From positions 1 to 42,506 of the forward strand of contig CAUJIM010000076.1 in the NCBI GenBank assembly GCA_963205335.1: a DNA stretch of 42,506 nt, written 5' to 3'. Under the pieces are notes generated by a model. The model was given only the letters and a program-made list of their open reading frames with translations. It ran no database searches and was not told where the DNA came from. This document shows, piece by piece, positions 32,693-42,506 of this stretch; the first letter of the stretch is position 1; each line of letters starts with the position of its first letter. Position numbers and translations under genes: made by a program. Source of the DNA: Pseudomonadota bacterium (GTDB lineage Bacteria > Pseudomonadota > Gammaproteobacteria > Burkholderiales > Burkholderiaceae_C).

Positions 32693-33499
32693 TTGGGCAA
32701 TCCAACGACGGCGGCAGACATCGGCGAGCCCGTACTGCGCTGCGAGAAGATCAGCCGCTGGTTCGGCGGCGTGAGGGCCTTGTCCGACGTGAGCCTGGGC
32801 GTGCGGCAGGGCGAGATCTTCGGCCTGGTGGGGCCCAACGGCTCGGGCAAGACCACGCTGGTCAACTCCATCACGGGCTTCTACCCGCCGCAGCAGGGCG
32901 GCATCTTCTTCGAGGGGCGCCAGATCAACGGCGTGCGCCCGCACCGCATCGCCTCGCTCGGCATCGCGCGCACCTTCCAGAACGTGGCGCTGTTCAAGGG
33001 CATGAGCGTGCTCGACAACATCCTGCTCGGGCGCCACATCTTCATGCACCCGAGCGCGCTGGCCTCGCTGTTCTACTGGTGGTGGGCCGAGAAGGAGGAG
33101 ATGCGCCACCGCGACAAGGTCGAGGAGATCATCGACCTGCTGCAGCTCGAGAGCGTGCGCGACGAGCACGTCGAGGTGATTCCGCTGGGCCTGCAAAAGC
33201 GCGTGGAGCTGGCGCGCGCGCTGGCGGCCGAGCCGCGCATGCTGGTCCTGGACGAGCCCATGGCGGGCATGAACCAGGAGGAGAAAGAGTACATCGTGCG
33301 CTTCATCCTCGACGCCAAGGAGGCGCTGAACCTGACCATCCTCATCATCGAGCACCACATGGACGTGATCACCGCCATCTGCGACCGGGCCCTGGTGCTG
33401 AACAACGGCCGCATGATCGCCGAGGGGCCGGTGCGCGAGGCGGTGAACCACCCCGACGTGATCGCCGCCTACATCGGAGGGGTGGACCATGCCGCGTGA
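32693..33499 (+). CDS. livG: Liv-type ABC transporter ATPase (LivG-like)
   Basis: This is one of two ATPases of a branched-chain-amino-acid-type importer. The 268-residue protein has Walker A GPNGSGKTTLVN, a Q-loop in TFQNVALFKGM and Walker B MLVLDEPMAGMNQEE. The signature is unusual: IPLGLQKRVELARAL in place of LSGGQ, which is common in the LivG-like group. The start is TTG 32693 with GGAG nine bases upstream. It is the first gene of the operon and overlaps the acyl-CoA synthetase gene by 11 bp. Substrate by context may be an aromatic, fatty or branched acid rather than an amino acid. Confidence 0.9.
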   Translation: MGNPTTAADIGEPVLRCEKISRWFGGVRALSDVSLGVRQGEIFGLVGPNGSGKTTLVNSITGFYPPQQGGIFFEGRQINGVRPHRIASLGIARTFQNVALFKGMSVLDNILLGRHIFMHPSALASLFYWWWAEKEEMRHRDKVEEIIDLLQLESVRDEHVEVIPLGLQKRVELARALAAEPRMLVLDEPMAGMNQEEKEYIVRFILDAKEALNLTILIIEHHMDVITAICDRALVLNNGRMIAEGPVREAVNHPDVIAAYIGGVDHAA

Positions 33500-35447
33500 G
33501 GACGCCGCCATGGCGCGGGCCGGCGGCGACGCGGCCGCGCACGACCACCTGATCGCCACGCTGGCGGCCAACGCGCGCACGCACGGCCGCGAGATCGCGA
33601 TGCGCGAGCGCGACCGCGGCATCTGGCAGGAGACGAGCTGGCAGGCCTACCTGGAGCAGGTGCTGGCCGCCGCCGCGGGGCTGGAGCAGCTTGGCGTCGC
33701 GCCCCACGACAAGGTGCTGGTGGTGGGCGACAACCGGCCGGCGCTGTACTTCGGCATGCTGGGGGCGATCACGCTGCGCGCCGTGCCCTCGCCCGCCTAC
33801 CCCGACTTCACGCCCGAGCAGCTGCTCGGCCAGCTGCAGCGCGAGGGCGTGCGCTTCGCCATCGCCGAGGACCAGGAGCAGGTGGACAAGCTGGTCGCGC
33901 TGCGCGCGCAGCACCCGGGCCTGCAGTGGATCGTCTACGACGACCCTCGCGGCCTGGCGGGCCACGAGCCCGAGTGCGTGATGGCCTTCACCGAGCTGGC
34001 GCGCCGGGGCCGCGAGCGCCTGCAGGCCGCACCGGGCTTGCGCGACGATCTGCTCCAGCGCCCGCGCGCGGACGACGTGGCCATCCTGCTGCACTCCTCG
34101 GGCACCACCGGCGCGCCCAAGGGCATCCCGCTCAAGCACCGCCACGTGCTGTCCGCGGTGCGCAGCGCGGCCCAAGCCGGGTATTTCGACCGCGGCGAGA
34201 CGCACATGGCCTACATGCCGATCGCCTGGGTGGGGGACTTCATCTTCACCGTCGCGGCGGCGCTGGCGCTGCAGTTCTCGGTCAACATCCCCGAGAAGCA
34301 GGAGACGGTGCAGCGCGACCTGCGCGAGATCGCGCCCACGGTGTACTTCACCTCGCCGCGCGCCTGGTCCACCATGCTCACGCGGGTGCAGGTCGGCATC
34401 GCCGAATCGACCCCGCTCAAGCGCTGGCTGTACGAGCGCTTCATGCCGCTGGCGATCGACATCGAGCGCGCGCGCCTCAAGGGCCAGCAGCCGAGCGCGG
34501 GGCAGCGGTTCATGCGCGCGATCGGCGAGCTGCTGGTGTTCGGCCCCATCAAGGACCAGCTCGGCCTCTCGCGCGCCCACCATGCCTACACCGCAGGCGA
34601 GGCGATCGGCGAGGAGATCTTCCTGTTCTTCCGCGCGCTGGGCCTGCCGCTGCGCCAGTTCTACGGCCAGACCGAGAACTCGGCGCTGTGCGCCGCGCAG
34701 GACGCCGACACCGTGAAGCTGCACACCGTCGGCAAGCCCTTCCCCGGCATGGAGCTCAGGATCAGCGACACGGGCGAGATCCTGGTGCGCGGCGGCAACG
34801 TGTTCGACGGGTACTTCGACGACGACGACGCCACCGCCCAGTCCCTGCAGGACAGCTGGCTGCACACCGGCGACGCGGGCTACCTGGAGGACGACGGCCA
34901 GCTGGTGGTGCTCGGGCGCGTCTCGGAGGTGGTCTACACCAACGCGCGCCAGCGCTTCATCCCGACCTTCATCGAGAACCAGCTCAAGTTCAGCCCCTAC
35001 GTCAAGGACGTGTGCGTGCTGGGCGATGGACGCGACTGGCTGGCCGCGCTGGTGGCGATCGACTGGGAAGCGGTGGGCCACTGGGCGCAGGAGCACGGCG
35101 TGGCCTACACCTCGTTTTCCGACCTGTCGCAGCAGGCGGGCGTGTACGAGCTGATGGCGGAGCTGTTCGCCTCGGTCAACGCCAAGCTGCCCGAGGGCAC
35201 GCGCATCCGCCGCTTCGTCAACCTGCACAAGGAGTTCGACCCGGACGACGGCGAGGTCACGCGCACGCGCAAGCTGCGCCGCAACGTGATCGCCGAGCAC
35301 TACGCCGACATCATCGAGGCGATCTACGCCGGCCGGGACGCCATCGAATCGGTCGCGCAGATCACGTACGAAACGGGCGAATCGGGCGTGCTCAAGCGCC
35401 ATCTCGCGATCCGCGACGTGCCGGCCGCCGCCAAGGTGAACCCATGA
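33489..35447 (+). CDS. AMP-dependent acyl-CoA synthetase in the Liv-type operon
   Basis: This ligase activates a carboxylic acid to its CoA thioester via an acyl-adenylate. The 652-residue protein has the P-loop-like LHSSGTTGAPKGIPLKH (about 200-216), the YGQTEN motif in the active-site linker region, and SWLHTGDAGYLEDDGQLVVLGR; the C-terminal domain carries a conserved lysine region (RTRKLRRN). It resembles long-chain acyl-CoA synthetases (FadD15/AAE-like). ATG 33489 overlaps livG and its stop overlaps livH (ATGA), so all three are coupled. This implies the transported acid is activated on entry; the acid itself is unknown. Confidence 0.93.
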   Translation: MPREDAAMARAGGDAAAHDHLIATLAANARTHGREIAMRERDRGIWQETSWQAYLEQVLAAAAGLEQLGVAPHDKVLVVGDNRPALYFGMLGAITLRAVPSPAYPDFTPEQLLGQLQREGVRFAIAEDQEQVDKLVALRAQHPGLQWIVYDDPRGLAGHEPECVMAFTELARRGRERLQAAPGLRDDLLQRPRADDVAILLHSSGTTGAPKGIPLKHRHVLSAVRSAAQAGYFDRGETHMAYMPIAWVGDFIFTVAAALALQFSVNIPEKQETVQRDLREIAPTVYFTSPRAWSTMLTRVQVGIAESTPLKRWLYERFMPLAIDIERARLKGQQPSAGQRFMRAIGELLVFGPIKDQLGLSRAHHAYTAGEAIGEEIFLFFRALGLPLRQFYGQTENSALCAAQDADTVKLHTVGKPFPGMELRISDTGEILVRGGNVFDGYFDDDDATAQSLQDSWLHTGDAGYLEDDGQLVVLGRVSEVVYTNARQRFIPTFIENQLKFSPYVKDVCVLGDGRDWLAALVAIDWEAVGHWAQEHGVAYTSFSDLSQQAGVYELMAELFASVNAKLPEGTRIRRFVNLHKEFDPDDGEVTRTRKLRRNVIAEHYADIIEAIYAGRDAIESVAQITYETGESGVLKRHLAIRDVPAAAKVNP

Positions 35448-36322
35448 GCTATTTTCTCGAACTGCTGATCAACGGCGCGCTCACCGGGCTGATGTACAGC
35501 ATGGTGGCGCTCGGCATCGTGCTGATCTACAAGTCCTCCGGCGTGCTCAACTTCGCGCAGGGGGCGCTGGTGATGATCGGCGGCTACGCCGTCTGGCTGC
35601 TCAACGCCTGGGGCCTGCCGATCTGGCTGGCGGCGCTGGCCGCGCTGGTGGTGATGTTCGTGCTTGGCATCGTCATCGAGCGCCTGCTGCTGCGCACCAT
35701 GGTGGGCCAGCCCATCATCATGGTCGTGATGCTGACGCTGGGCCTGGACGTGTTCCTGCGCGGCTTCGGCCCGGGGCTGCTGGGCACCGAGCCCAAGCAG
35801 CTCGACATCGGCCTGGGGCTGGCGCCGCTGATCATGGGCGACATCCTGGCCAACCGCACCTACGCCGTGGGCGGCGCGATCGCGCTGGTGCTGATCGCGC
35901 TGGCGCTGGCGTTCTTCCGCACGCGCCTGGGCACCAAGCTGCGCGCAGTGTCCGACGACCACGTGGCGAGCTGGTCGGTGGGCATTTCGGTGGAGCACGC
36001 GGTGGCGATCTCCTGGGGGCTGGCGGGCATCTGCGCGGTCGCCGCGGGCACCATGTGGGGCGCGGCGCAGGGCGTGGACTGGTCGCTCACCGCGCTGCTG
36101 TTTCCGGCCGTGGCGGTGGTCATCCTGGGCGGCATCGACAGCATCGTCGGCGCGCTGCTGGGCGGGCTGATCATCGGCATCCTGGGCAGCGTGATCCCGG
36201 GCTACGTCGATTCCATGGTGGGCGGCAGCACGCGCGACGTGGTGACCTCGCTCGTCATCCTGCTGACCATCCTGATCCGGCCCTACGGCATGTTCGGCCG
36301 CGAAGACATCGAGAGGATCTGA
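35444..36322 (+). CDS. livH: Liv-type ABC permease (LivH-like)
   Basis: This inner-membrane permease has 292 residues and about eight helices. It begins FLELLINGALTGLMYSMVALGIVLIYKSSGVLNFAQG, the family signature with the NFAQG motif. The usual cytoplasmic coupling loop GTKLRAVSDDHVASWSVGISV follows, and it ends LTILIRPYGMFG. ATG 35444 in an ATGA overlap with the synthetase. The LivM-like permease starts six bases after its stop. The two permeases form the channel with the LivG and LivF ATPases. Confidence 0.93.
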   Translation: MSYFLELLINGALTGLMYSMVALGIVLIYKSSGVLNFAQGALVMIGGYAVWLLNAWGLPIWLAALAALVVMFVLGIVIERLLLRTMVGQPIIMVVMLTLGLDVFLRGFGPGLLGTEPKQLDIGLGLAPLIMGDILANRTYAVGGAIALVLIALALAFFRTRLGTKLRAVSDDHVASWSVGISVEHAVAISWGLAGICAVAAGTMWGAAQGVDWSLTALLFPAVAVVILGGIDSIVGALLGGLIIGILGSVIPGYVDSMVGGSTRDVVTSLVILLTILIRPYGMFGREDIERI

Positions 36323-36327
36323 CCGCC

Positions 36328-37401
36328 ATGTTCTACCGCCTCTCCGGCGTCCACCACACGCGCTACAGCCAGACGCGCCAGCTCTGGCCGATCCCGGCCG
36401 ACCGCTGGCAGGTCGCCATCCTGGCCGTGCTGGCCCTGCTGGCGCCGCTGTACATGTCGCACCTGTACCTGTCGAGCTACATGCTGCCGTGGCTGATCTT
36501 CAGCACCGCCACGCTGTCGCTCACGCTGCTGATGGGCCTGGCCGGGCAGCTGCATTTCGGCTTCGCCGCGGTGATGGCGATCGGCGCCTACACCAGCATT
36601 CACCTGACGCGCGCCGGCGTTCCGCTGGAGCTGGCGCTGCTGGGCGCGGGCGTCATGTCGGCGGTCATCGGCTGCCTGTTCGGCGCGGCGGCGCTGCGCG
36701 TCAAGGGCCTGTACCTGGTGATGGCGACGCTGGCGATGCAGTTCCTGGTCGACTGGGTCATCATCAACGTCAACGCCATCTCGGGCGGCGCGGTGGCGAC
36801 GCTGCAGACGCCCAAGGTGAGCTTCCTCTTCGTCCCGCTGGAGAGCCTGACGGCGCGCTACTACCTGGCGCTGGCCTGGGCGGTCGTGGTCACGCTGCTG
36901 ATCCTCAACATCAAGCGCACCAGCTTCGGCCGCGCGCTGGTGGCGGTGCGCGACAAGGACTTCGCCGCCGCGGTGATCGGCGTCAACATCTTCCGCTACA
37001 AGCTGCTGGCGTTCTTCACCAGCTCGTTCCTCGGCGGCGTCACCGGCGCCATCCTGGCGTTCTGCTTCTACAAGGCGGTCACGCCCTCGCAGTTCAACTT
37101 CGACGTCACCATCCAGCTGGTGGCCATGGCGCTGGTGGGCGGCCTGGGCAGCGTGATCGGCGGTTTTCTGGGCGCCGGCTTCGTGCTGCTGGTGCCGATC
37201 GTGCTGCTCAACCTGATCGCCTGGCTGGCCGGCAGCGGCTGGGTGGACATCTCCACCTCGCTGATGGCGCACATCCCGATGATGCTCTACGGCGCCATGA
37301 TCATCGGCTTCCTCTTGTTCGAGCCGCTGGGCCTGGCCAAGATCTACGACAACGCGCGCAAATACCTGCTGGTCTGGCCCTTCCGCCACACGCAGAGTTG
37401 A
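36328..37401 (+). CDS. livM: Liv-type ABC permease (LivM-like)
   Basis: The second permease has 357 residues and about ten helices. A long N-terminal region precedes the conserved LSLTLLMGLAGQLHFGFAAVMAIGAYTSI, where GQLHFG replaces the more common GQLSLG. RVKGLYLVMATLAMQFLVDW and the coupling loop GRALVAVRDKDFAAAVIGVN come next, then GGLGSVIGGFLGAGFVLLVPI. Starts at ATG 36328 and is followed 36 bp later by the binding protein gene. It matches the LivM family in length and helices. Confidence 0.93.
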   Translation: MFYRLSGVHHTRYSQTRQLWPIPADRWQVAILAVLALLAPLYMSHLYLSSYMLPWLIFSTATLSLTLLMGLAGQLHFGFAAVMAIGAYTSIHLTRAGVPLELALLGAGVMSAVIGCLFGAAALRVKGLYLVMATLAMQFLVDWVIINVNAISGGAVATLQTPKVSFLFVPLESLTARYYLALAWAVVVTLLILNIKRTSFGRALVAVRDKDFAAAVIGVNIFRYKLLAFFTSSFLGGVTGAILAFCFYKAVTPSQFNFDVTIQLVAMALVGGLGSVIGGFLGAGFVLLVPIVLLNLIAWLAGSGWVDISTSLMAHIPMMLYGAMIIGFLLFEPLGLAKIYDNARKYLLVWPFRHTQS

Positions 37402-37437
37402 ATCCATCCACGTCAACCACCCGAAGGAGTCATCGCG

Positions 37438-38696
37438 ATGAAACATCATGATCTGGCGCTCAGCCGCCGCACCGTGCTGGGGGCCGCCGCCGCGGCCAGC
37501 CTGGCGGGCATCCCCGCCTGGGCGCAGGACAAGGCGCCGATCCAGTTCGCCACGCTGCTGGACTTCACCCGCGTCTACACCTTCCTGACCGACGAGTACA
37601 GCCAGGGCCAGCAGGACTACATCAAGCTGGTCAACCTGGAGGGCGGCATCGAGGGCGCGCCCGTCAAGCTGATCATCAAGGACCACGCCAGCTACCCCGA
37701 GCGCGGCATCGCCCAGTACAACGAGGCCAAGGCCGCGGGCGCGGTGTTCTTCGACTTCCTCAGCTCGCCGGTGGCCAACGCGCTGATGCCGCGCGTCAAC
37801 GAGGACCACCTGCCGATGATCGCCTTCGCCCACGGCCGCGCCGACGCGGCCGACGGCGCGGTCTTTCCCTACGTCTTCCCGTCGGCGGCGATCTACCGCT
37901 CGCAGGCGGCCATCCTGCTCAAGTACATCGACGAGAAGGAAGGCGGCCTGAAGGGCAAGAAGATCGCCTTCGTGCACATCGACTCGGCCTTCGGCAAGGA
38001 GCCGATCGAGCTGCTCAACCGCATGGCGCAGACCAAGGGCTTCGAGGTCAAGCTCTACCCCTACCCGGTGCCCGGCACCGAGCAGGCCGCCACCTGGAGC
38101 GAGGTGCGCAAGAACCGTCCGGACAAGGTCATCATCTGGGGCGCGGGCCCGGGCCAGGCGGTGTCGATCCGCGGCGCGGTGACCAACGGCATCGCGCCCA
38201 AGGACATCCATTCGGTGCTCTGGCTCTCCGAAAGCGACATGTCCGCGTTCAAGGGCAACGAAGTGGTGGGCGTCAAGCGCGTCACCCTGGTCAACACCGG
38301 CACCGGCTCGCCCATCCTCAAGCGCATCGTCGAAAAGGTGGTGAACCCGGGCAACGGCAGCGGCGACAAGAAGCGCGTCGGCTGGAGCGGCTACAACATC
38401 GGCGTGGCCAGCATGGCGATCGGGGTGCAGGCCGCGCGCCTGGCGGTGCAGAAGCTCGGCGCGCCGCTGACCGGCGAGAAGCTCAAGGCCGGCTTCGAGA
38501 TGCTCAAGGACTTCAACGCCGAGGGCCTGATGCCGCCGCTGACCATCACCGCCAAGGACCACCAGGGCGGCGGCCAGGGCATCGTCTCCGAGTGGGACGG
38601 CAAGCAGTGGGCGCCCAAGTCCGACTGGGCCAGCGCCTACCAGGACGTGGTCTGGGACCTCATCAAGGAAGACGAAGCCAGGGCCAAGGAAAAGAA

Positions 38697-38700
<4 letters not shown>
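37438..38700 (+). CDS. Liv-type periplasmic substrate-binding protein
   Basis: The 420-residue binding protein of the Leu/Ile/Val-binding (Peripla_BP_6) family has a Tat-type signal peptide: SRRTVLGAAAAASLAG, cleavage near AWAQDK. Two lobes follow, with YNEAKAAGAVFFDFLSSPVANAL and KKIAFVHIDSAFGKEP motifs of the fold. A clean GAAGGAG-like site (CCGAAGGAGTC) lies upstream of ATG 37438. It is co-operonic with the permeases, and its stop overlaps livF (ATGA). The ligand is probably an aromatic or aliphatic acid, judged from the synthetase gene in the operon. Confidence 0.92.
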
Positions 38701-39488
<788 letters not shown>

Positions 39489-39507
39489 ACGGACGGCGGC
39501 AGCGGCT

Positions 39508-40824
39508 CTACTTCACCAGCACGTCCGGCAGCCACGTGCCTATCGCTGGAAACGCCAGCAGCAACAGCAGCACCAGCAGTTCCAGGCCGAGGAAGGGCAC
39601 TGCGGCGCGATAGACCTGGCCGAGCGTGATGTGCGGCGGCGCCACGCCCTTCATGACGAACAGCAGCAGGCCGAACGGCGGCGTGAGGAAGCTGATTTCC
39701 ATGGTCAGCAGGTACAGCACGCCGAGCCACATCAGGTCGATGTGGGCGCTGTGGGCCAGGGGAATGAACAGGGGGATGGTGATCATGAGCATGCTCACCT
39801 GGTCGACGAAGCAGCCCAGGAACAGCAGGATCAGCACCATGCCGATCACCAGGCCGAACGGCGACAGGCCCGAGCGGCTGACCAGCTCGACGAGGCCGTC
39901 GGTGGCGCCGGAAAAGGCCAGGATCTGCGCGAAGGTGACCGACGCCGCGATGATGAACAGCGTCATGACGCTCACGCGCGCCGTCTCGCGCAGCGAGGCC
40001 ACCAGGTTGCGCCAGGTGAGCGACCGGTAGCCGATGGCCGCCAGCACCGAGGCCACGCAGCCCAGCGCCGCCGATTCGGTCGGCGTGGCAATGCCGCCGA
40101 CGAGGCTGCCGATCACAGCGATGAAGACCAGCGACAGCGGCAGCACGTCGCGCACGAAGGGCCGGTAGCGCGCCCAGCCGCGGGCCGCGGGCGAGTCGTC
40201 CCGGGGCGAACGGCTCGGGTCCATCACGCACACCGCCAGGATGTAGCCGATGAAAAGCACGCCCATGATCAACGCCGGGACGATCCCGGCGATGAGCAGC
40301 TTGGAGATGGAAATCCCCGCCAGGCTTCCCAGCAGCACCGCCAGCGCCGACGGCGGGATGAGCATGGCGATGCCGCCCGTGGCCATGATGGGGCCCATGG
40401 CGATGCCCGGGTCGTAGCCGCGCTTGAGCATGTCGGGCAGCAGCGCGCTGCCGAGCATGGCCGTGTTCGCCAGCGACGAGCCGGACAGCGCGGCGAACAC
40501 GGTGCCGCCGCACACGCTGACGATGGGCAGCCGCCCGGGCACGCGCGCGATCAGTTTCTCGATCGCGTTGATCGCGCGAAACGCCACGCCCGTGTGCAGC
40601 AGCACCTCGCCCATGAGGATGAACAACGGAATGGGAGCCAGCGAGTAGTTGGTCAGCGCCGTGACGGAGTTGCGCACCATCTGCGCGAGGCCCGCGTCGC
40701 CGCCGAGAAACACCACGGCGCCGATGATGTTGACGACGAAAAAGGCGAATGCCACCGGCAGGCCCAGCAACAGGAAGCCGCAGAGCGGCACGAGCATCAC
40801 CAGCAGGGCTGTCATCCAGGACAT
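39508..40824 (-). CDS. dctM: TRAP transporter large permease DctM
   Basis: This is the main membrane subunit of a TRAP importer, driven by a sodium or proton gradient. The 438-residue protein has about twelve helices and the family features: FILMGEVLLHTG, then the LSGSSLANTAMLGSALLPDMLKRGYDPGIAMGPI region and GGIAMLIPPSALAVL. Later motifs include GGIATPTESAALGCVASVL and MEISFLTPPFGLLLFVMKG. ATG 40824. It is separated from dctQ by 43 bp. The order P-Q-M on the minus strand is the standard one. The substrate cannot be told. Confidence 0.94.
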   Translation of the reverse strand: MSWMTALLVMLVPLCGFLLLGLPVAFAFFVVNIIGAVVFLGGDAGLAQMVRNSVTALTNYSLAPIPLFILMGEVLLHTGVAFRAINAIEKLIARVPGRLPIVSVCGGTVFAALSGSSLANTAMLGSALLPDMLKRGYDPGIAMGPIMATGGIAMLIPPSALAVLLGSLAGISISKLLIAGIVPALIMGVLFIGYILAVCVMDPSRSPRDDSPAARGWARYRPFVRDVLPLSLVFIAVIGSLVGGIATPTESAALGCVASVLAAIGYRSLTWRNLVASLRETARVSVMTLFIIAASVTFAQILAFSGATDGLVELVSRSGLSPFGLVIGMVLILLFLGCFVDQVSMLMITIPLFIPLAHSAHIDLMWLGVLYLLTMEISFLTPPFGLLLFVMKGVAPPHITLGQVYRAAVPFLGLELLVLLLLLAFPAIGTWLPDVLVK

Positions 40825-40867
40825 CGTCGGCCTTCGGCGTGAACGGTTCGGCGGCGCGGGCCGCCCA

Positions 40868-41362
40868 TCAGAAATCGGGCGGCGGCGGTGCGGCGTCGGA
40901 ACCCGCCCACAGGCGCCGCAGGAATTCCAGCGAGAGCAGCGCCATCGACACGACGATCACCGCGTACAGCCACCACTCCGGGAACACCAGGGTCTTGAGC
41001 ACCATGTTGTGGTCCGTCCAGGACGTCCACGCCACCCGCGCGGCGAACACCAGCAGCACGGCGCACACGGCCAGCCCCACCGCATTGGCCGCGCGGCGCA
41101 CGCTGCGGCGCAGCGGCGCGGGCAGCGCCGCGACCAGGAAGTCCACCTGCACGTGGCCGTTCTCGCGCAGCAGCCACGGCGCGGCGAGGAAGGTCGCGAC
41201 GAACAGGATGTATTCGACCAGGTCGCCCAGGCCCGCCAGCGTCCCGCCCGCCAGGTTGCGCAGCAGGACATCCCAGGTGGTGGCCAGCGCGATCAGCGCG
41301 AACGCCGCGCCCGCGGCCACGCCGATCGCATCCAGGACACGCGCGCAGGCGCCGGGTTTCAC
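40868..41362 (-). CDS. dctQ: TRAP transporter small permease DctQ
   Basis: The small membrane subunit has 164 residues and four helices, with the family pattern WDVLLRNLAGGTLAGLGDLVEYILFVATFLAAPWLLRENGHVQVDFL. The C-terminal helix WWLYAVIVVSMALLSLEFLRRL follows. The start is GTG 41362, overlapping the dctP stop by four bases (GTGA); the open frame extends further in dctP sequence but without sense. Coupled to dctP and followed by dctM. Confidence 0.9.
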   Translation of the reverse strand: MKPGACARVLDAIGVAAGAAFALIALATTWDVLLRNLAGGTLAGLGDLVEYILFVATFLAAPWLLRENGHVQVDFLVAALPAPLRRSVRRAANAVGLAVCAVLLVFAARVAWTSWTDHNMVLKTLVFPEWWLYAVIVVSMALLSLEFLRRLWAGSDAAPPPPDF

Positions 41363-42342
41363 CGGTCGCAGCCCGTCAGCAGCTTGCGCATTTCGTCGGC
41401 CTGCTGCGGTGCGATCTGCTTCACGTAGGCCCAGCCCGCGTCGCGCGCGGTGTCCAGCCACTGGGTGCGCTGCTCGCCTTCGAGGGCCACCGTCTTGATG
41501 CCCGCGTCGGCCTGGCGCTTGCGCTCCTCGGCGTTGATCTTGGCGTTGTCGGCCACGTTGGTGGCTTCGATGTCGGTCGCGATCCGCTGCAGCAGGGCGC
41601 GCTGCTTGTCGTCGAGTTTCTTGTTCCAGGTATCGAGGTTGACGAGGAAGTTGACCTCCACCGTGTAGAAGCCGGGGTCGACGCGGTACTTGGTCTTGTC
41701 CTGCCAACCCAGGTCGAAGATGCCCTGGATCGGCCAGCCGTAGCCGTCGATGACGCCGCGCTCCAGGGCCGTGTAGACCTCGCCGGGGGGCGTCTGCACC
41801 AGGTTGGCGCCCAGCGCGGCGAAGAACGCGCGGTATACCGGCGTGACGCGGATGGTGTAGCCGTGCAGGTCGGGCTTCGCCAGGGGCTTGGTCAGATACA
41901 GGTGGAAGGGCACGCCGTCGCCCGTGCGCGCGAGGTAGTAGGCGTTGAGCTTTTCGTTGTGCAGCTTGTTGATGTAGGCCCAGGCGCCATTCTTGCGCTG
42001 CTGCTGGATCGAGCACTCGGCGAGCTTGAGCCCGTCGGCAGCCGGCAGCAGGCTGGTGTAGAAGGCGCTGGTGACATTGGCCATGTCGACGACGCCGTTC
42101 TTGACGGCATTGCCGACCTCGAACGGCGGCATGACCTTGGGGCCGCCGATGTAGTTGATCTTCACCAGCCCCTTGCCCTCTTCGTTCACGCGTTTGACGA
42201 AGGTCTCGAACGCGCGCGAGAACGACGTGCCCTCCTGGAAAGAGCTCACCGCGCGCAGCGTCACTTCAGCGGCCTGGGCGAGCAGGGGCGAGGCAGTCGC
42301 GGCGCCCAGCAGCAGCGCCAGCGCGAGGGGTTTGAATTTCAT
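41359..42342 (-). CDS. dctP: TRAP transporter periplasmic receptor DctP
   Basis: This periplasmic solute-binding protein has 327 residues, with a Sec signal peptide (MKFKPLALALLLGAATASPL, cleavage near AQAAE). The DctP fold shows AVSSFQEGTSFSRAFETFVKRVNEEGKG, then the domain with DLHGYTIRVTPVYRAFFAALGANLVQTPPGEVYTALERGVIDGYGWP. Here the conserved arginine (GYTIRV) normally clamps the ligand carboxylate. GGGAG lies eight bases before ATG 42342; the upstream frame is not used. First gene of the dctPQM operon. The ligand is an organic acid of unknown type. Confidence 0.93.
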   Translation of the reverse strand: MKFKPLALALLLGAATASPLLAQAAEVTLRAVSSFQEGTSFSRAFETFVKRVNEEGKGLVKINYIGGPKVMPPFEVGNAVKNGVVDMANVTSAFYTSLLPAADGLKLAECSIQQQRKNGAWAYINKLHNEKLNAYYLARTGDGVPFHLYLTKPLAKPDLHGYTIRVTPVYRAFFAALGANLVQTPPGEVYTALERGVIDGYGWPIQGIFDLGWQDKTKYRVDPGFYTVEVNFLVNLDTWNKKLDDKQRALLQRIATDIEATNVADNAKINAEERKRQADAGIKTVALEGEQRTQWLDTARDAGWAYVKQIAPQQADEMRKLLTGCDR

Positions 42343-42439
42343 GGAACGGACTCCCGAGGACAAGACAAGTCGCAACCGGACGGCAGACGTGGAGGCTGAT
42401 TCTTGCGCATTCACGGCACGCCGAGGATCAGGGTGATCT

Positions 42440-42506
42440 CTACTTGACCTCGGTGCGCACAACCGGTCCGGAAACGGGCCGGCCTGCGCCCAGGCCGGCC
42501 GCGCCT
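42440..42506 (-). CDS. Possible C-terminal end of a further minus-strand gene (right edge)
   Basis: A minus-strand frame is open from the right edge to a TAG stop (42442-42440), ending ...PVVRTEVK. Codon third positions are mostly G or C, like the neighbours. Only about 21 residues are visible, which is too few to name a family. A GC-rich inverted repeat (GGCCGGCCT / AGGCCGGCC, 42477-42500) lies within it and may mean the region is intergenic instead. Presence of a gene is a guess. Confidence 0.3.
   Translation of the reverse strand, partial: GAAGLGAGRPVSGPVVRTEVK

Noticed and set aside
42425-42437. GATCA GGG TGATC palindrome upstream of dctP
   Set aside because: Short palindromes of this size are expected by chance, and it lies near the edge without supporting copies or a promoter.

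Overview
The window is one contiguous piece of a high-GC betaproteobacterial chromosome. Gene content and style point to Burkholderiales, most likely Comamonadaceae (Acidovorax-like): tripartite-tricarboxylate 'Bug' and TRAP receptors, a bioMNY biotin transporter, a TrpS with a C-terminal extension, and a short 'TTTGATAGCT...GCGCTTG...CAAGCGC' hairpin repeat at gene ends. No rRNA, tRNA, CRISPR array or complete insertion sequence was seen.

Layout. (1) 1-9903, minus strand: an exopolysaccharide locus read right to left. It holds an HDOD signalling protein, a priming glycosyl-1-phosphate transferase, two secreted proteins ending in a VPLPG-type PEP-CTERM sorting tail, a Wza-like export protein, an outer-membrane barrel, a Wzz-like chain-length protein, a tyrosine autokinase, galE and the start of a lipoprotein. 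No exosortase gene lies inside the window. (2) 9946-10211: a palindromic MITE-like element, then an orphan cyclic-nucleotide-binding protein. (3) 10882-12835: bioMNY. (4) 12930-17057: msrA, an EamA permease, a Pcm-like methyltransferase with a rhodanese, and scoAB ketoacid CoA-transferase. (5) 17253-21614: tatD with a short-chain dehydrogenase, divergent from a carboxymuconolactone-decarboxylase-like protein, a FAD oxidoreductase and a Bug receptor; this looks like a small catabolic or uptake module. (6) 21615-28212: a second MITE-like hairpin, lolD-lolC, a phosphoglycerate-mutase-like gene with recJ, and a chemoreceptor. (7) 28336-31866: PHP phosphatase, YrdC/YciO protein, site-2-type protease and trpS. 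(8) 31932-39488: an AhpD-like protein divergent from a six-gene Liv-type ABC importer operon that contains an acyl-CoA synthetase. (9) 39508-42342, minus strand: a DctPQM TRAP transporter, then the possible tail of another gene at the right edge.

How it fits together. The left third makes, polymerises and exports a polysaccharide and supplies two candidate surface or matrix proteins for exosortase processing. The HDOD gene is translationally coupled to the priming transferase, which suggests regulatory input at the first committed step. The right half is dominated by uptake of organic acids (Liv-type ABC plus acyl-CoA ligase, TRAP, Bug) and CoA-thioester metabolism (scoAB). The most unusual non-coding content is one family of short hairpin repeats at gene 3' ends (six sites), and two long palindromic elements whose ends both begin GAGCCTG. 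One of these elements sits exactly between two convergent genes and its CTAG flanks form both stop codons.
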